A stretch of 64,000 nt of DNA from an uncultured Acidimicrobiales bacterium (lineage in GTDB: Bacteria; Actinomycetota; Acidimicrobiia; Acidimicrobiales; Bin134): positions 1,165,029 through 1,229,028 of the forward strand of contig OX638350.1 in assembly GCA_951813325.1 (NCBI GenBank), in the 5' to 3' direction. A program made the translations under genes and the position numbers. Below are positions 1 to 7,862 of the stretch, in pieces (position 1 is the stretch's first letter; every line of letters begins with the position of its first letter). The notes below the pieces were generated by a model, which was not told where the DNA came from, searched no databases, and was given only the letters and a program-made list of their open reading frames with translations.

Positions 1-123
1 TCGCCCGGGGTGGGCTTCGGTCCCGGTGGAGAGGGCCACGTCAGGTTCGCCCTCATTGAGAATGAGCAGCGCACCGCTCAGGCCATTCGACAGCTCCGCC
101 AATCGCTTGCCAAGCTCGGCTAG
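1..123 (+). CDS. C-terminal end of a class I/II PLP aminotransferase (partial)
   Basis: The window opens inside a reading frame that ends at a TAG 6 bp before the phosphofructokinase start. The 40 visible residues include GFGPGGEGHVRFALIENE, which matches the conserved C-terminal end of fold-type I aminotransferases of the alanine/aspartate/LL-diaminopimelate group, where the GEGxVRFAL motif carries the substrate-carboxylate-binding arginine. The PLP lysine and the rest of the protein lie upstream of the window, so substrate specificity cannot be told. The short spacing suggests co-transcription with the next gene. Confidence 0.75.
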   Translation, partial: SPGVGFGPGGEGHVRFALIENEQRTAQAIRQLRQSLAKLG

Positions 124-129
124 CCCACA

Positions 130-1161
130 ATGAGAGTCGGCGTGCTGACCGGGGGCGGCGACTGCCCGGGGCTCAACGCGGTCATCCGGGCGATCGTGCG
201 CAAAGCCGAGCGCGAATACGGCGACTCCGTGATCGGCTTTCTGGACGGCTGGCGGGGAGTGCTGGAGGGCGAATTCATCGATGTGGATGTCCAGCGCATG
301 CGGGGAACCCTTCCCCGAGGTGGAACCGTGTTGGGCACCTCTCGGGTTTCGCCCCGGATGCATGAGGACGGGGTCGAGCGGGTGCGGTCGACTATGGATG
401 AGACCGGTACCGATGCGTTGATCGTTATCGGAGGTGAGGGCACCCTGTCGGCGGGCGTCGGGATCAACGAGGCTGGGGCGGCCAACGTGGTGGGCGTGCC
501 CAAGACGATCGACAACGACATCGGGCTTACCGAGCTCACCTTCGGCTTCGACACCGCGGTGGAGGTGGCTACCGCCGCTATCGACCGCCTGCATACCACG
601 GCCGAGTCCCATGACCGGGTGATGGTGGTGGAGGTGATGGGCCGCCATGTTGGGCACATCGCTACCTGGGCAGGCATCGCCGGGGGGGCCACCCTCACCC
701 TCATTCCCGAAGAGCCCTTCGATATCGACGCGGTGGCCGAGGCCATCACCCGGCGCCATCGGCGGGGCAGATGGGCGTCCATCGTGGTGGTCGCCGAGGG
801 GGCCAAGCCCAAGGAGGGCACGCTGGAGCTGCCCGAGCCGGAGATCGACCAGTACGGCCACGCTCGGTTGGGGGGAGTAGGCCAAGTGGTGGCGGCCGAG
901 ATCGAGGCCCGCACCGGGTTCGACACTAGGGTCACGGTGTTGGGCCATGTCCAGCGGGGCGGAACCCCCTCCGCTCTGGACCGGGTTCTGTGCTCGTGGT
1001 ACGGCATTGCGGCCATCGACGCAGTCCACGATCGGGACTGGGGATCGATGGTGGCCTATCGCGGCGGCGAGATGGTGCGAGTGGGGCTGGCCGACGCGGT
1101 GGACAAGCTGAAGCCGGTCAGCCCCGCTCTCTACGACGTCGCCCGGGCCTTCTTCCCCTAG
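130..1161 (+). CDS. pfkA: 6-phosphofructokinase (actinobacterial group III type)
   Basis: Cytoplasmic glycolytic kinase converting fructose 6-phosphate to fructose 1,6-bisphosphate. The 343-residue length is normal for bacterial PFK. Visible motifs are the nucleotide loop GGGDCPGLN (8-16), GGEGT (101-105), the catalytic PKTIDND (124-130) and MGRHVG (170-175). Glycine at the position that is aspartate in pyrophosphate-dependent enzymes argues for ATP as donor, while the lysine of PKTIDND is the mixed signature typical of group III PFKs from Streptomyces and Mycobacterium. ATP is therefore likely but not certain. The ATG lies 6 bp after the preceding aminotransferase stop, consistent with an operon. 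The gene converges on the GerMN lipoprotein gene 29 bp downstream. Confidence 0.93.
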   Translation: MRVGVLTGGGDCPGLNAVIRAIVRKAEREYGDSVIGFLDGWRGVLEGEFIDVDVQRMRGTLPRGGTVLGTSRVSPRMHEDGVERVRSTMDETGTDALIVIGGEGTLSAGVGINEAGAANVVGVPKTIDNDIGLTELTFGFDTAVEVATAAIDRLHTTAESHDRVMVVEVMGRHVGHIATWAGIAGGATLTLIPEEPFDIDAVAEAITRRHRRGRWASIVVVAEGAKPKEGTLELPEPEIDQYGHARLGGVGQVVAAEIEARTGFDTRVTVLGHVQRGGTPSALDRVLCSWYGIAAIDAVHDRDWGSMVAYRGGEMVRVGLADAVDKLKPVSPALYDVARAFFP

Positions 1162-1190
1162 TCCCCCTCCTTTTGGCCCTCGCCTCAGAT

Positions 1191-1970
1191 TCAGGAGAAG
1201 TCGAGCCTGAAATCGGGAGGAAGTCCGGGAGGCAGAGTGGGCCCGGGTTCGGGCGTTAGGCTGGGCGAGGCCGTCGCGGTCGGCGTCGGCGCTGGCGTCT
1301 CTGGAGCAGGGGTCGGCTCCGGGGCCGCAGTAGGTGTGGGACTCTCGGTTGGCTCGGGGGTGGGTTCGGGTTGGTAGTCGGGGTCTACCGAATGGAAGTC
1401 GTCGCGGGTAACCGGTGCATCGCTTTCGCCGCTGTCGGTGGGCAGGGGCACGGGGTCGCCGTTCAGCATCAATGAGAATCGAGTTGCGCCGGTGTTCTCG
1501 GTGGCGGTGAACACCAGCTGGGCCACGGCGAGCTGGCGGTTTTCTCCTTCCAAGCGCTCCTCGAACACCTCTGATTCCAGCGCCACGGTCACCAGGTCGT
1601 TGGACGGGTTGAATTCGACCAAGACCACCTCGACCTCGGCTGGCAAGGCGGTGGACAGGGCCTGCTGCGACTCGGCTTCGTTGGGGGCGGAGAACAGAGC
1701 CTCCAAAACAGCGGTGGGAAGGGCCGGGCTGGCCACGCTTCGGGCCACGGGGGACAGCAGGTTGTTCTCGTCGATCAAGTAGATCAGGACGTCCTGGGTG
1801 ATCAGCGGCGTAGGCTCCGGCGATTCGGTTGGAGCGGCCAGATCGTCGGGAAGCCGCGAGTAGTCCAGTGCTCGGGGGCGGCCGTCTTCGGGAACCGAGC
1901 AGGCCGCGGCCAACAAGGTGGCTGTGGCCAGGCCCGCCACCAGGCGTCGGAGCGCTGCTGATCGGGTCAT
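1191..1970 (-). CDS. GerMN-domain lipoprotein, truncated LpqB-like partner of an MtrAB system
   Basis: A 259-residue exported lipoprotein. The start chosen (ATG at 1970) overlaps the kinase TGA as ATGA and gives a clean signal peptide ending in a LAAAC lipobox; a longer frame would bury it. Residues of about 55-160 (VLIYLIDENNLLSPVAR ... ALPAEVEVVLVEF) look like a GerMN fold. The last 80 or so residues are a Pro/Thr/Glu-rich tail. Order and strand (response regulator, histidine kinase, GerMN lipoprotein) copy the mtrA-mtrB-lpqB operon of actinobacteria, where LpqB modulates MtrB. Unlike LpqB it lacks the C-terminal beta-propeller. Partnership with the kinase is inferred from synteny. Confidence 0.75.
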   Translation of the reverse strand: MTRSAALRRLVAGLATATLLAAACSVPEDGRPRALDYSRLPDDLAAPTESPEPTPLITQDVLIYLIDENNLLSPVARSVASPALPTAVLEALFSAPNEAESQQALSTALPAEVEVVLVEFNPSNDLVTVALESEVFEERLEGENRQLAVAQLVFTATENTGATRFSLMLNGDPVPLPTDSGESDAPVTRDDFHSVDPDYQPEPTPEPTESPTPTAAPEPTPAPETPAPTPTATASPSLTPEPGPTLPPGLPPDFRLDFS

Positions 1971-3424
1971 GCCACCGCGATGGGGAGTTGGACGACGAAT
2001 CTGATCCCCGGCTGTCCGTCGGGCCGCTCCTCGCACCAGACGTGGCCCTGGTGCAGGCCCACGTGCTCGGCCACCAGGGCCAGCCCCAGTCCCACACCGG
2101 TGGTGGTTCCCCGTTCGACCGCCTGTCGACCCCGGGAGAACCGGTCGAAGATGTGCTCTCTCTCGTCGGCGGCCACGCCGGGCCCGGAGTCTTCCACTGC
2201 GATCTCAACCCCCCTTGCCTGGCGGGAGAGGACAATCCTAGTGGCCCCTCCGGCGTACTTCTGGGCGTTGTTCAACAGGTTGTCGATGACCTGCATGAGC
2301 CGGCGCTTGTCGGCCCGAACCCTGATCCGGTAGACAACTGGATCGCAGACGATGGGGACCTCGACTGGGCTGGTGGCCGAGACCGCGTTCTCCACGAACT
2401 CGAGCAGATTGAACACGTCCAGCTCTAGCTCGGCGGTGCCCACATCGAACCGGGAGATCTCCAGCAGATCCTCCACCAGGTGCTCGAAGCGGTTTACGTC
2501 CTCGGTGAGAAGGTCAAGGGCAGTACGCACTCGCTCCGGCAACTCAGACCGGCGGGTGTTCATGACCTCGACCGAAGCGGAGAGGGTCATGAGGGGCGAC
2601 CGCAGCTCGTGGCTTACCTCAGATGCAAACCGCTCGTCGCGGGCGATCCGGTTTTGCAGGGCGCCCACCATTTCATTGAACGAGTCGGTCAGCACCACCA
2701 GCTCCCGGGCGGCACCGGCTTCCAGACGGGTACTGAGATCGCCGCGGGCGATGGACTGGGCGGCTTCGCCGATTTCCACCAGCGGGCGCAGCAGGCGCCG
2801 GCTGGCCCAGAAGCCGACGCCGGCTGAGGCCAAGGTCACACCCCCGCCCGCGCTGGCCAGGATGAGCCCCAAAGAGCCCAGCGTATCCTCGATCTCATCT
2901 AGAGGGGTGGCCTCGTAGTAGGAGGCGTTGCGACCCGGAATGGGAATGCCGATGACCAGGAATGGCTTGTCCCTAACCCGGTAGCGCATCCGTGCCGGCT
3001 TGCCGCTTTCCACCGTGCGGCGGAGGCGCTCGTCGATGTCGCCCGATTCGAACTCGAAGGACGGCTGGAACCAGTCGCCGCCCACTCGCAATACGGGGCG
3101 AGAGCCCTCGGGGGTGGCCAGCGTGCTGACCAGGTTTTGAAGGGCTTCGGACTCGATGTCGGGGCTGAGGCGGCGGCTCACTGCGGAGGCGTTGAAGCCC
3201 ACCGTGGCCAAGGCGTCGTTCTCCCGCCCGTTGAGCAGATTCTGGCGGGTCAGCACGAACACGGTCACGCTGAGCAGAGCCGACAGCAAAAGAGTGCTGA
3301 GCACGAAGGCCACGATGACGCGGGTTCGAAGCCTCAGTCGCCGGGCCCGGGATCCTGCCCGGGGCCAAATGCGGGAGCGGAGCCCGGTCCCGCGGGTCTC
3401 AGAACCCCTTTCGGGCCAGGACAT
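1967..3424 (-). CDS. sensor histidine kinase, MtrB-like
   Basis: Membrane sensor kinase of 485 residues: TM1 about 36-58, an extracytoplasmic loop of some 120 residues, TM2 about 184-208, a HAMP linker to about 262, the HisKA box SHELRSPL with phosphoacceptor H272, then an HATPase domain with DNLLNNAQKY (N box), DSGPGV (G1), FDRFSRG (F) and GVGLGLAL (G2). All catalytic motifs are intact. It lies 13 bp after the response regulator and overlaps the lipoprotein gene by 4 bp, so the three form one translation-coupled unit. The signal is unknown; by analogy with MtrB it would concern cell envelope or division. Confidence 0.9.
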   Translation of the reverse strand: MSWPERGSETRGTGLRSRIWPRAGSRARRLRLRTRVIVAFVLSTLLLSALLSVTVFVLTRQNLLNGRENDALATVGFNASAVSRRLSPDIESEALQNLVSTLATPEGSRPVLRVGGDWFQPSFEFESGDIDERLRRTVESGKPARMRYRVRDKPFLVIGIPIPGRNASYYEATPLDEIEDTLGSLGLILASAGGGVTLASAGVGFWASRRLLRPLVEIGEAAQSIARGDLSTRLEAGAARELVVLTDSFNEMVGALQNRIARDERFASEVSHELRSPLMTLSASVEVMNTRRSELPERVRTALDLLTEDVNRFEHLVEDLLEISRFDVGTAELELDVFNLLEFVENAVSATSPVEVPIVCDPVVYRIRVRADKRRLMQVIDNLLNNAQKYAGGATRIVLSRQARGVEIAVEDSGPGVAADEREHIFDRFSRGRQAVERGTTTGVGLGLALVAEHVGLHQGHVWCEERPDGQPGIRFVVQLPIAVA

Positions 3425-3437
3425 CGGCGTATCGCTC

Positions 3438-4118
3438 CTATGCTTGGAGCTTGTACCCCAGGCCGCGGACGGTCACCACATACCGCGGGTGGGCCGGGTC
3501 GGTCTCGATTTTGGTGCGAAGCCGCCGGATGTGGACGTCTACCAGGCGTCCGTCTCCGAAATACCCGAGATCCCATACCCGCTCGAGGAGCACCTCTCGG
3601 CTGAGCACCTTGCCGGAGTTGGTGGCCAATTCGACCAGCAGGCGGAATTCCGTTTTGGTCAGGTGGGCTTCTTCACCCTTGACGGTGACCACTCCCTGTT
3701 CGGGCATGATCTCCAGCTGCCCGAAGCGCATGTCGGTCAAGGCGGTATCGGTGGTGCGGACCCGGCGCAACAAGGCGCGGATGCGGGCGGAGAGCTCTTT
3801 GGGAGCGAAGGGCTTGGTGAGATAGTCGTCGGCACCCGCCTCCAAGCCGGCCACCACGTCATGGGTGTCGGCCCGGGCGGTAACCATGATGATTGGAACG
3901 TCGCTGGTTCGGCGAAGTGTGCGGCACACCTCAAACCCGTCCACATCGGGAAGCATGATGTCGATGAGCACGACGTCGGCGGGTGCAGCCGAGAATACAT
4001 CGAACGCCTCCTGGCCATTGGCCGCTTCTAGGACATCCCAGCCCTCGTCTTCGAGGGCAAGGCGGACCGCGGTGCGGATTCTCTCGTCGTCCTCAATGGC
4101 CAGGATGCGGGTTCCCAC
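3438..4118 (-). CDS. OmpR/PhoB-family response regulator, MtrA-like
   Basis: 226-residue two-domain regulator starting at GTG 4118. The receiver domain has acidic residues D10/D11, phosphoacceptor D53, T80 and K102 (TKPF). The C-terminal winged helix ends in VRGLGYKLQA, and its recognition region GRLVDVHIRRLRTKIETDP closely resembles MtrA of mycobacteria. It is first in a block with the histidine kinase and the GerMN lipoprotein, 46 bp downstream of the inositol monophosphatase gene. It is expected to be phosphorylated by the adjacent kinase and to act as a DNA-binding transcription factor. The MtrA assignment is based on similarity and gene order, not on a tree. Confidence 0.9.
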   Translation of the reverse strand: MGTRILAIEDDERIRTAVRLALEDEGWDVLEAANGQEAFDVFSAAPADVVLIDIMLPDVDGFEVCRTLRRTSDVPIIMVTARADTHDVVAGLEAGADDYLTKPFAPKELSARIRALLRRVRTTDTALTDMRFGQLEIMPEQGVVTVKGEEAHLTKTEFRLLVELATNSGKVLSREVLLERVWDLGYFGDGRLVDVHIRRLRTKIETDPAHPRYVVTVRGLGYKLQA

Positions 4119-4164
4119 CCCAAAATGGTGCCCGATTTTGAGCCGGTTTGCGTGTCGGGGGGGC

Positions 4165-4989
4165 TTATATTTGATCGGCTTCGGCGCTTTGCAGCAGTTT
4201 CAGGAGGGCATCGGCCACCGCGGGGGCGGACGCGAACACGAAATCGCTGCTGGGGGGTCCGCCGTTCAGATCTTGGACGACCGCGCCGGCTTCTTCGGCT
4301 ATGAGGGCTCCGGCGGCGTAGTCCCATGGATTGAGCCCCACTTCGAAGAAGGCATCTACCCGGCCGCAGGCCACCGTGCAGAGGTCGACCGCCGCCCCGC
4401 CCACCCGTCGGATGTCGCCGATAAGGGGAAGTAGCTCGCCGAGGATCTCGGCCTGTCGCTTTCGCCGCTCGTGCTGGTAGGAGAACCCGGTGGCCACCAG
4501 GGCCAGGGCCGGTTGGCCGTTGGGGCGGACGGTGATGGGGTTTCCGTTGAGCCGGGCCCCGCCGCCCCGGTGGGCGGCGAACACCTCTTTGAGCACGGGA
4601 TCGACGACCGCACCGGCCACTACCTCGCCATCGGCCTCGGCGGCCACCGACACCCCGAAGCCGGGATGGCCGTACACGAAGTTCACCGTGCCGTCAATGG
4701 GGTCGATAATCCAGCGCACGCCGCTGGTGCCGTCGCGGCCCGACCCTTCTTCGCCCATCACCCCGTCGGCGGGCCGGCGGGCAGCAAGGAACTCCACGAT
4801 GGCGGCCTCGCAGGCCACGTCCATATCGGTGACCAGGTCGGTGCGCGACGACTTGGCCGAGATCTGGAGTTGGTCCCTGGTCTGGGACCGCAGCAGCGAG
4901 GCGGCGACTTCGGCGGCTTCCGCGGCCAGTTTCTCTAGGCGTTCCCACTCTGGATTCACCGGCGCGGGAAAGGGTTCAGGTTCTGGCAC
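4165..4989 (-). CDS. inositol monophosphatase family phosphatase
   Basis: Mg-dependent sugar or inositol phosphate phosphatase, 274 residues, GTG start. Metal site motifs are complete: GEEGSG (79-84), WIIDPIDGT (93-101) and NPWDYAAG (220-227) with the third metal aspartate D223. The family includes inositol monophosphatases, histidinol-phosphatase and fructose-1,6-bisphosphatase-like enzymes; the sequence alone does not choose among them. In an actinobacterium a role in phosphatidylinositol, mycothiol or histidine synthesis is possible, but no such partner lies here. It diverges from the threonine aldolase gene 24 bp away and is upstream of the MtrA-like regulator on the same strand. Confidence 0.88.
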   Translation of the reverse strand: MPEPEPFPAPVNPEWERLEKLAAEAAEVAASLLRSQTRDQLQISAKSSRTDLVTDMDVACEAAIVEFLAARRPADGVMGEEGSGRDGTSGVRWIIDPIDGTVNFVYGHPGFGVSVAAEADGEVVAGAVVDPVLKEVFAAHRGGGARLNGNPITVRPNGQPALALVATGFSYQHERRKRQAEILGELLPLIGDIRRVGGAAVDLCTVACGRVDAFFEVGLNPWDYAAGALIAEEAGAVVQDLNGGPPSSDFVFASAPAVADALLKLLQSAEADQI

Positions 4990-5013
4990 GGTTGAAACTC
5001 TACGCTCATTGCC

Positions 5014-6051
5014 ATGTCATCTCGTGGAGTGGTGGACCTGCGCTCGGACACGCTGACCCAGCCGACCGAGCCGATGAGGCAGGCCATGTCCGCTGCGCCG
5101 GTGGGAGACGACCGCTATGGGGAGGATCCCACGGTCAACCGCCTAGAGGAGCGGTTCGCCGAACTGGTGGGTAAGCCATCCTCGGTGTACGTGCCGTCGG
5201 GGACGATGGGCAACCAGATTGCCCTTCGACTGCATGGGACGGCGGGAAGCAATGTGGTGGTGGGCAGGCGACAGCACTTGATGTCCTATGAGAGCGGTGC
5301 GGCCGGGCTCAACAACGCCTTTCAGACCTATGCAGTGGACGACTCCGGCGGGGTGGTCGACACCGCGGCCGCGGCCGAGGCGGTGGCGGCGGGCCGCGGC
5401 GGCTTTTGGCCTCCCGTGTCGCTGATCTGCCTGGAGAACACCCATCTGGCTTCGGGTGGGCTGGCCATCGGCGCGGGGGAATTGGCCGTGGCCGCCGGGT
5501 TGGGGCCACCGGTGCATCTGGACGGCGCCCGGTTGTTCAACGCCGTCATTGCCTTGGAGACCACCGCCGAGGAATTGGCCAGTACGGCGACCACGGTCAT
5601 GTCATGTGTGTCGAAGGGGCTGGGCGCTCCGGTGGGCTCGCTTTTGGCCGGACCGGCCGATTTGGTCGCCGAGGCCCGTCTGCATCGGCGACGACTGGGT
5701 GGGGCCATGCGACAGGCCGGGGTGATCGCAGCCGGCGGTCTGTATGCGCTGGACCACCACATCGATCGGCTGGCCGACGATCACGCCCGGGCCGGGCGCT
5801 TGGGCGACGTTGTCGCTGGGCGGTGGCCGGGCAGCCGCTTGGGCGAGGCAGAAGCAGCCTGTGGGCGCCCGCTCACCAATGTGGTGGCCTTTCGTCCTCC
5901 CGATTCCCTGGGCCTGTTGGACCACCTGCGATTGGCCGGCATTCAAGCCGGGCTATTAGGCCCCGGCATCGTCCGTCTCGTTACCCACCTAGACGTGGAT
6001 GACGCCGACATAGAGCGGACCGTCGCCGCCCTTTCCGCCGCCCCCGACTAG
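5014..6051 (+). CDS. ltaE: low-specificity L-threonine aldolase
   Basis: PLP enzyme cleaving L-threonine or allo-threonine to glycine and acetaldehyde. The 345-residue length is typical. The N-terminus has the family hallmark VDLRSDTLTQPT (7-18) and GDDRYGEDPT (31-40). PLP contacts are H-L-D-G-A-R (168-173), and the Schiff-base lysine is K201 in SCVSKGLGAPVGS. The ATG at 5014 shares a 24-bp intergenic space with the divergent phosphatase, and its stop overlaps the convergent small membrane protein gene by 4 bp. Nothing unusual is seen. Confidence 0.93.
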   Translation: MSSRGVVDLRSDTLTQPTEPMRQAMSAAPVGDDRYGEDPTVNRLEERFAELVGKPSSVYVPSGTMGNQIALRLHGTAGSNVVVGRRQHLMSYESGAAGLNNAFQTYAVDDSGGVVDTAAAAEAVAAGRGGFWPPVSLICLENTHLASGGLAIGAGELAVAAGLGPPVHLDGARLFNAVIALETTAEELASTATTVMSCVSKGLGAPVGSLLAGPADLVAEARLHRRRLGGAMRQAGVIAAGGLYALDHHIDRLADDHARAGRLGDVVAGRWPGSRLGEAEAACGRPLTNVVAFRPPDSLGLLDHLRLAGIQAGLLGPGIVRLVTHLDVDDADIERTVAALSAAPD

Positions 6052-6326
6052 CGGTCTTGGCGGCGACCACCGAAACGGCGCCACTCGTCCATGGCCCGCA
6101 AGGTCAAGATGGCCACCACGGCTAGGCCCACGGCCCCGGCCACCGCGCCGATCAGGGTGCCGAGCCCAGTCCACAGGCCGCAGTCGCCATCGCACTGGAG
6201 GTCGATGTAGGCGAACCCGATCAGCCCGCCGCACAGCCCGCCGAGCAATATCGCCGCGAAGGCCAACCAGCGGGCCCCTTTGGGGGGGAGCGCTGAGCGT
6301 TCTTCAGGAGATCCCTGATCGACCAC
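6048..6326 (-). CDS. small two-pass membrane protein, function unknown
   Basis: A 92-residue protein with two hydrophobic segments (about 21-42 and 53-78) separated by a short loop with two cysteines (LQCDGDCG), and a charged C-terminus rich in Arg. I recognise no family. Its stop overlaps the stop of the threonine aldolase gene tail to tail, which supports a real compact gene. A start within a few codons downstream is possible. Confidence 0.6.
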   Translation of the reverse strand: MVDQGSPEERSALPPKGARWLAFAAILLGGLCGGLIGFAYIDLQCDGDCGLWTGLGTLIGAVAGAVGLAVVAILTLRAMDEWRRFGGRRQDR

Positions 6327-6413
6327 CCGCCCATGTTACGGGGGCGATCAGCTACACACCGACTCTCCTGAGGTTCCCCCCATTTTGTGGAGACATGCTC
6401 TATGAGGAGAGTC

Positions 6414-6956
6414 ATGCCACACCCGCGAAGAAAGTTCGATCCAGAGTTCCGTGCTGGAGCGGTCTGGACCGTCACAGAGACCGGCCGTCCGGTGGCTCAT
6501 GTGGCCCGGGAGCTCGGTGTCGACGAGGGCACGCTGGGCAACTGGGTGCGCCGGGGCCAGGCCGAGCAGGAAGGCGGGCTGACTGCGGACGAGCGGGCCG
6601 AGCTGTCCAGGCTTCGCAAGCGGATCACCATCGCTCTCATCCTCCCCAATGGCGACCCCGTTCCAACGCCATTCCTCCTCGAGTGGGACGCGGACGCGCA
6701 AGGCCGACTGCACATGCTGATCGCCGGTGGACGACTCAGTGGCGAGACCCTCACTGCCTGGTCGACGCACGTCTTAGTCGACCCCGAGAGCGACGTTGTG
6801 GTCGTCGAGCCGATCCCCGACCTCCTCGCTCCCGAGCGACAGGACTCGCCGGACTTCTTCCACATCGACGAACAAACTGAAGCGGCCGCCGTGCTTGTGA
6901 GCGATCTCGATGCGGTGAGCGCCTACGTCTACCGACCGGGCGGGTCCGATGGCTAG
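6414..6956 (+). pseudogene. IS3-family OrfA N-terminus fused to an unrelated sequence (remnant)
   Basis: The frame from ATG 6414 (preceded by GAGGAGA) begins with about 65 residues typical of IS3-family OrfA: RRKFDPEFRAGAVW, a helix-turn-helix ending in LGVDEGTLGNWVRRGQ, then ERAELSRLRK. OrfA should continue into a leucine zipper and be followed by OrfB; instead the frame changes abruptly to an acidic, transposase-unrelated 110-residue sequence (from RITIALILPNGDPVP) of unknown origin. Upstream, TGAGGTTCCCCCCATTTTG at 6370-6388 resembles an IS3-type left end starting with TG. No matching right end or OrfB is present. Most likely an insertion-sequence end joined to a truncated host gene, but an expressed chimera cannot be excluded. 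Confidence 0.65.
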
Positions 6957-7349
6957 CAGCGCGACTGTTCAGAGCATTGGCGGGCTTTGCGCCGGGCGCG
7001 GAGCCGCAAGGTCAGAGCCCTTCACCACCACTAACTCACGGCGATTGAACGACCGATGATCACTCTCGAAAAGGCTCTGAGCACTGCGGCGGCCGAAGTG
7101 CCAGGAAGAACCGACGGACCCTCCACGATTAGGAGGGAAGCTCACCCGACGCTTTTCCCGAAGTTGGAATCACCAGCTGGCAGCCTGAGGTTTCCAAACA
7201 GCTGCTGTTGAACTGACACCGTGCTGGGGTGCCGCCTTGCGGTTCTGAATCCTGCTGCAATGCCAAACTCCTGCCGTTGAGCTGATGCCTCGCTGGGCAA
7301 GCTCTATTGCTCAGAGCGTGTAGTCACCGGGCCGGGCCATACTGGGGAG
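6957..7349. other. 393-bp non-coding stretch downstream of the IS3 remnant
   Basis: No credible gene in any frame. It contains two imperfect direct repeats (see the repeat entry) and an interrupted match, GGCTCTGAGC at 7073-7082 against GCTCAGAGC at 7311-7319, which are near inverted copies. Probably debris of mobile DNA next to the OrfA fragment. Confidence 0.5.
7203..7297 (+). repeat. pair of 26-bp imperfect direct repeats
   Basis: The 26 bases at 7203-7228 and those at 7272-7297 match at 20 positions; both share the core GTTGA-CTGA and end in GCTGGG. They lie 69 bp apart in non-coding DNA beside the IS3 remnant. Origin unknown; likely decayed insertion-sequence material. Confidence 0.4.
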
Positions 7350-7847
7350 ATGCCGGGGCGAGTTCGGGATTGGGAGGTGGCCGGGGGAGTGGTCCTGCGA
7401 GGGGAGCAGCTTTTGCTGGTGCGCAACCGGCGCCGGAATGACTCGGTGGAGTGGAGCACGCCGGGCGGAGTGGTGGATCCGGGAGAGACGATCTTGGAGG
7501 CTCTGGGTCGGGAGGTGTTCGAGGAGACGGGCATTCAAGTGTTTCTTTGGGACGGGCCGCTGTATGAGATCACCGTTGATTTCGCCGACCTGGGTTGGCG
7601 ACTGCGGGTGGAGACCCATCGGGCAGTGGACTGGAACGGCGAGATCGTGCTGGAAGATCCCGACGGCATCGTGGAGCATGCTGATTTTTATGATCCCAAT
7701 GAATGCGAGATCTATCTAGGCCAAAGCCCCCGCTGGGTGCGCGAGCCGCTGCTGGAGTGGTGCCGCCGGCGCCCCGATCAGATGTTGAGCTTTCACTATC
7801 AGGTGAGCGGCACCGAGGTCCACGGACTCACGGTGACCCGCGTATAG
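7350..7847 (+). CDS. NUDIX hydrolase
   Basis: 165-residue single-domain pyrophosphohydrolase. The NUDIX box runs from G40 to I62 (PGGVVDPGE ... REVFEETGI) with all metal-binding glutamates present. Substrate is not predictable; the family cleaves nucleoside diphosphate-X compounds, including oxidised nucleotides, ADP-ribose and NADH. It lies 15 bp upstream of the Pol IV gene on the same strand, so the pair is probably co-transcribed, and a damage-related housecleaning role would fit that neighbour, but this is inference. Confidence 0.88.
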   Translation: MPGRVRDWEVAGGVVLRGEQLLLVRNRRRNDSVEWSTPGGVVDPGETILEALGREVFEETGIQVFLWDGPLYEITVDFADLGWRLRVETHRAVDWNGEIVLEDPDGIVEHADFYDPNECEIYLGQSPRWVREPLLEWCRRRPDQMLSFHYQVSGTEVHGLTVTRV

Positions 7848-7862
7848 CGGTCCGTTGCTGCG

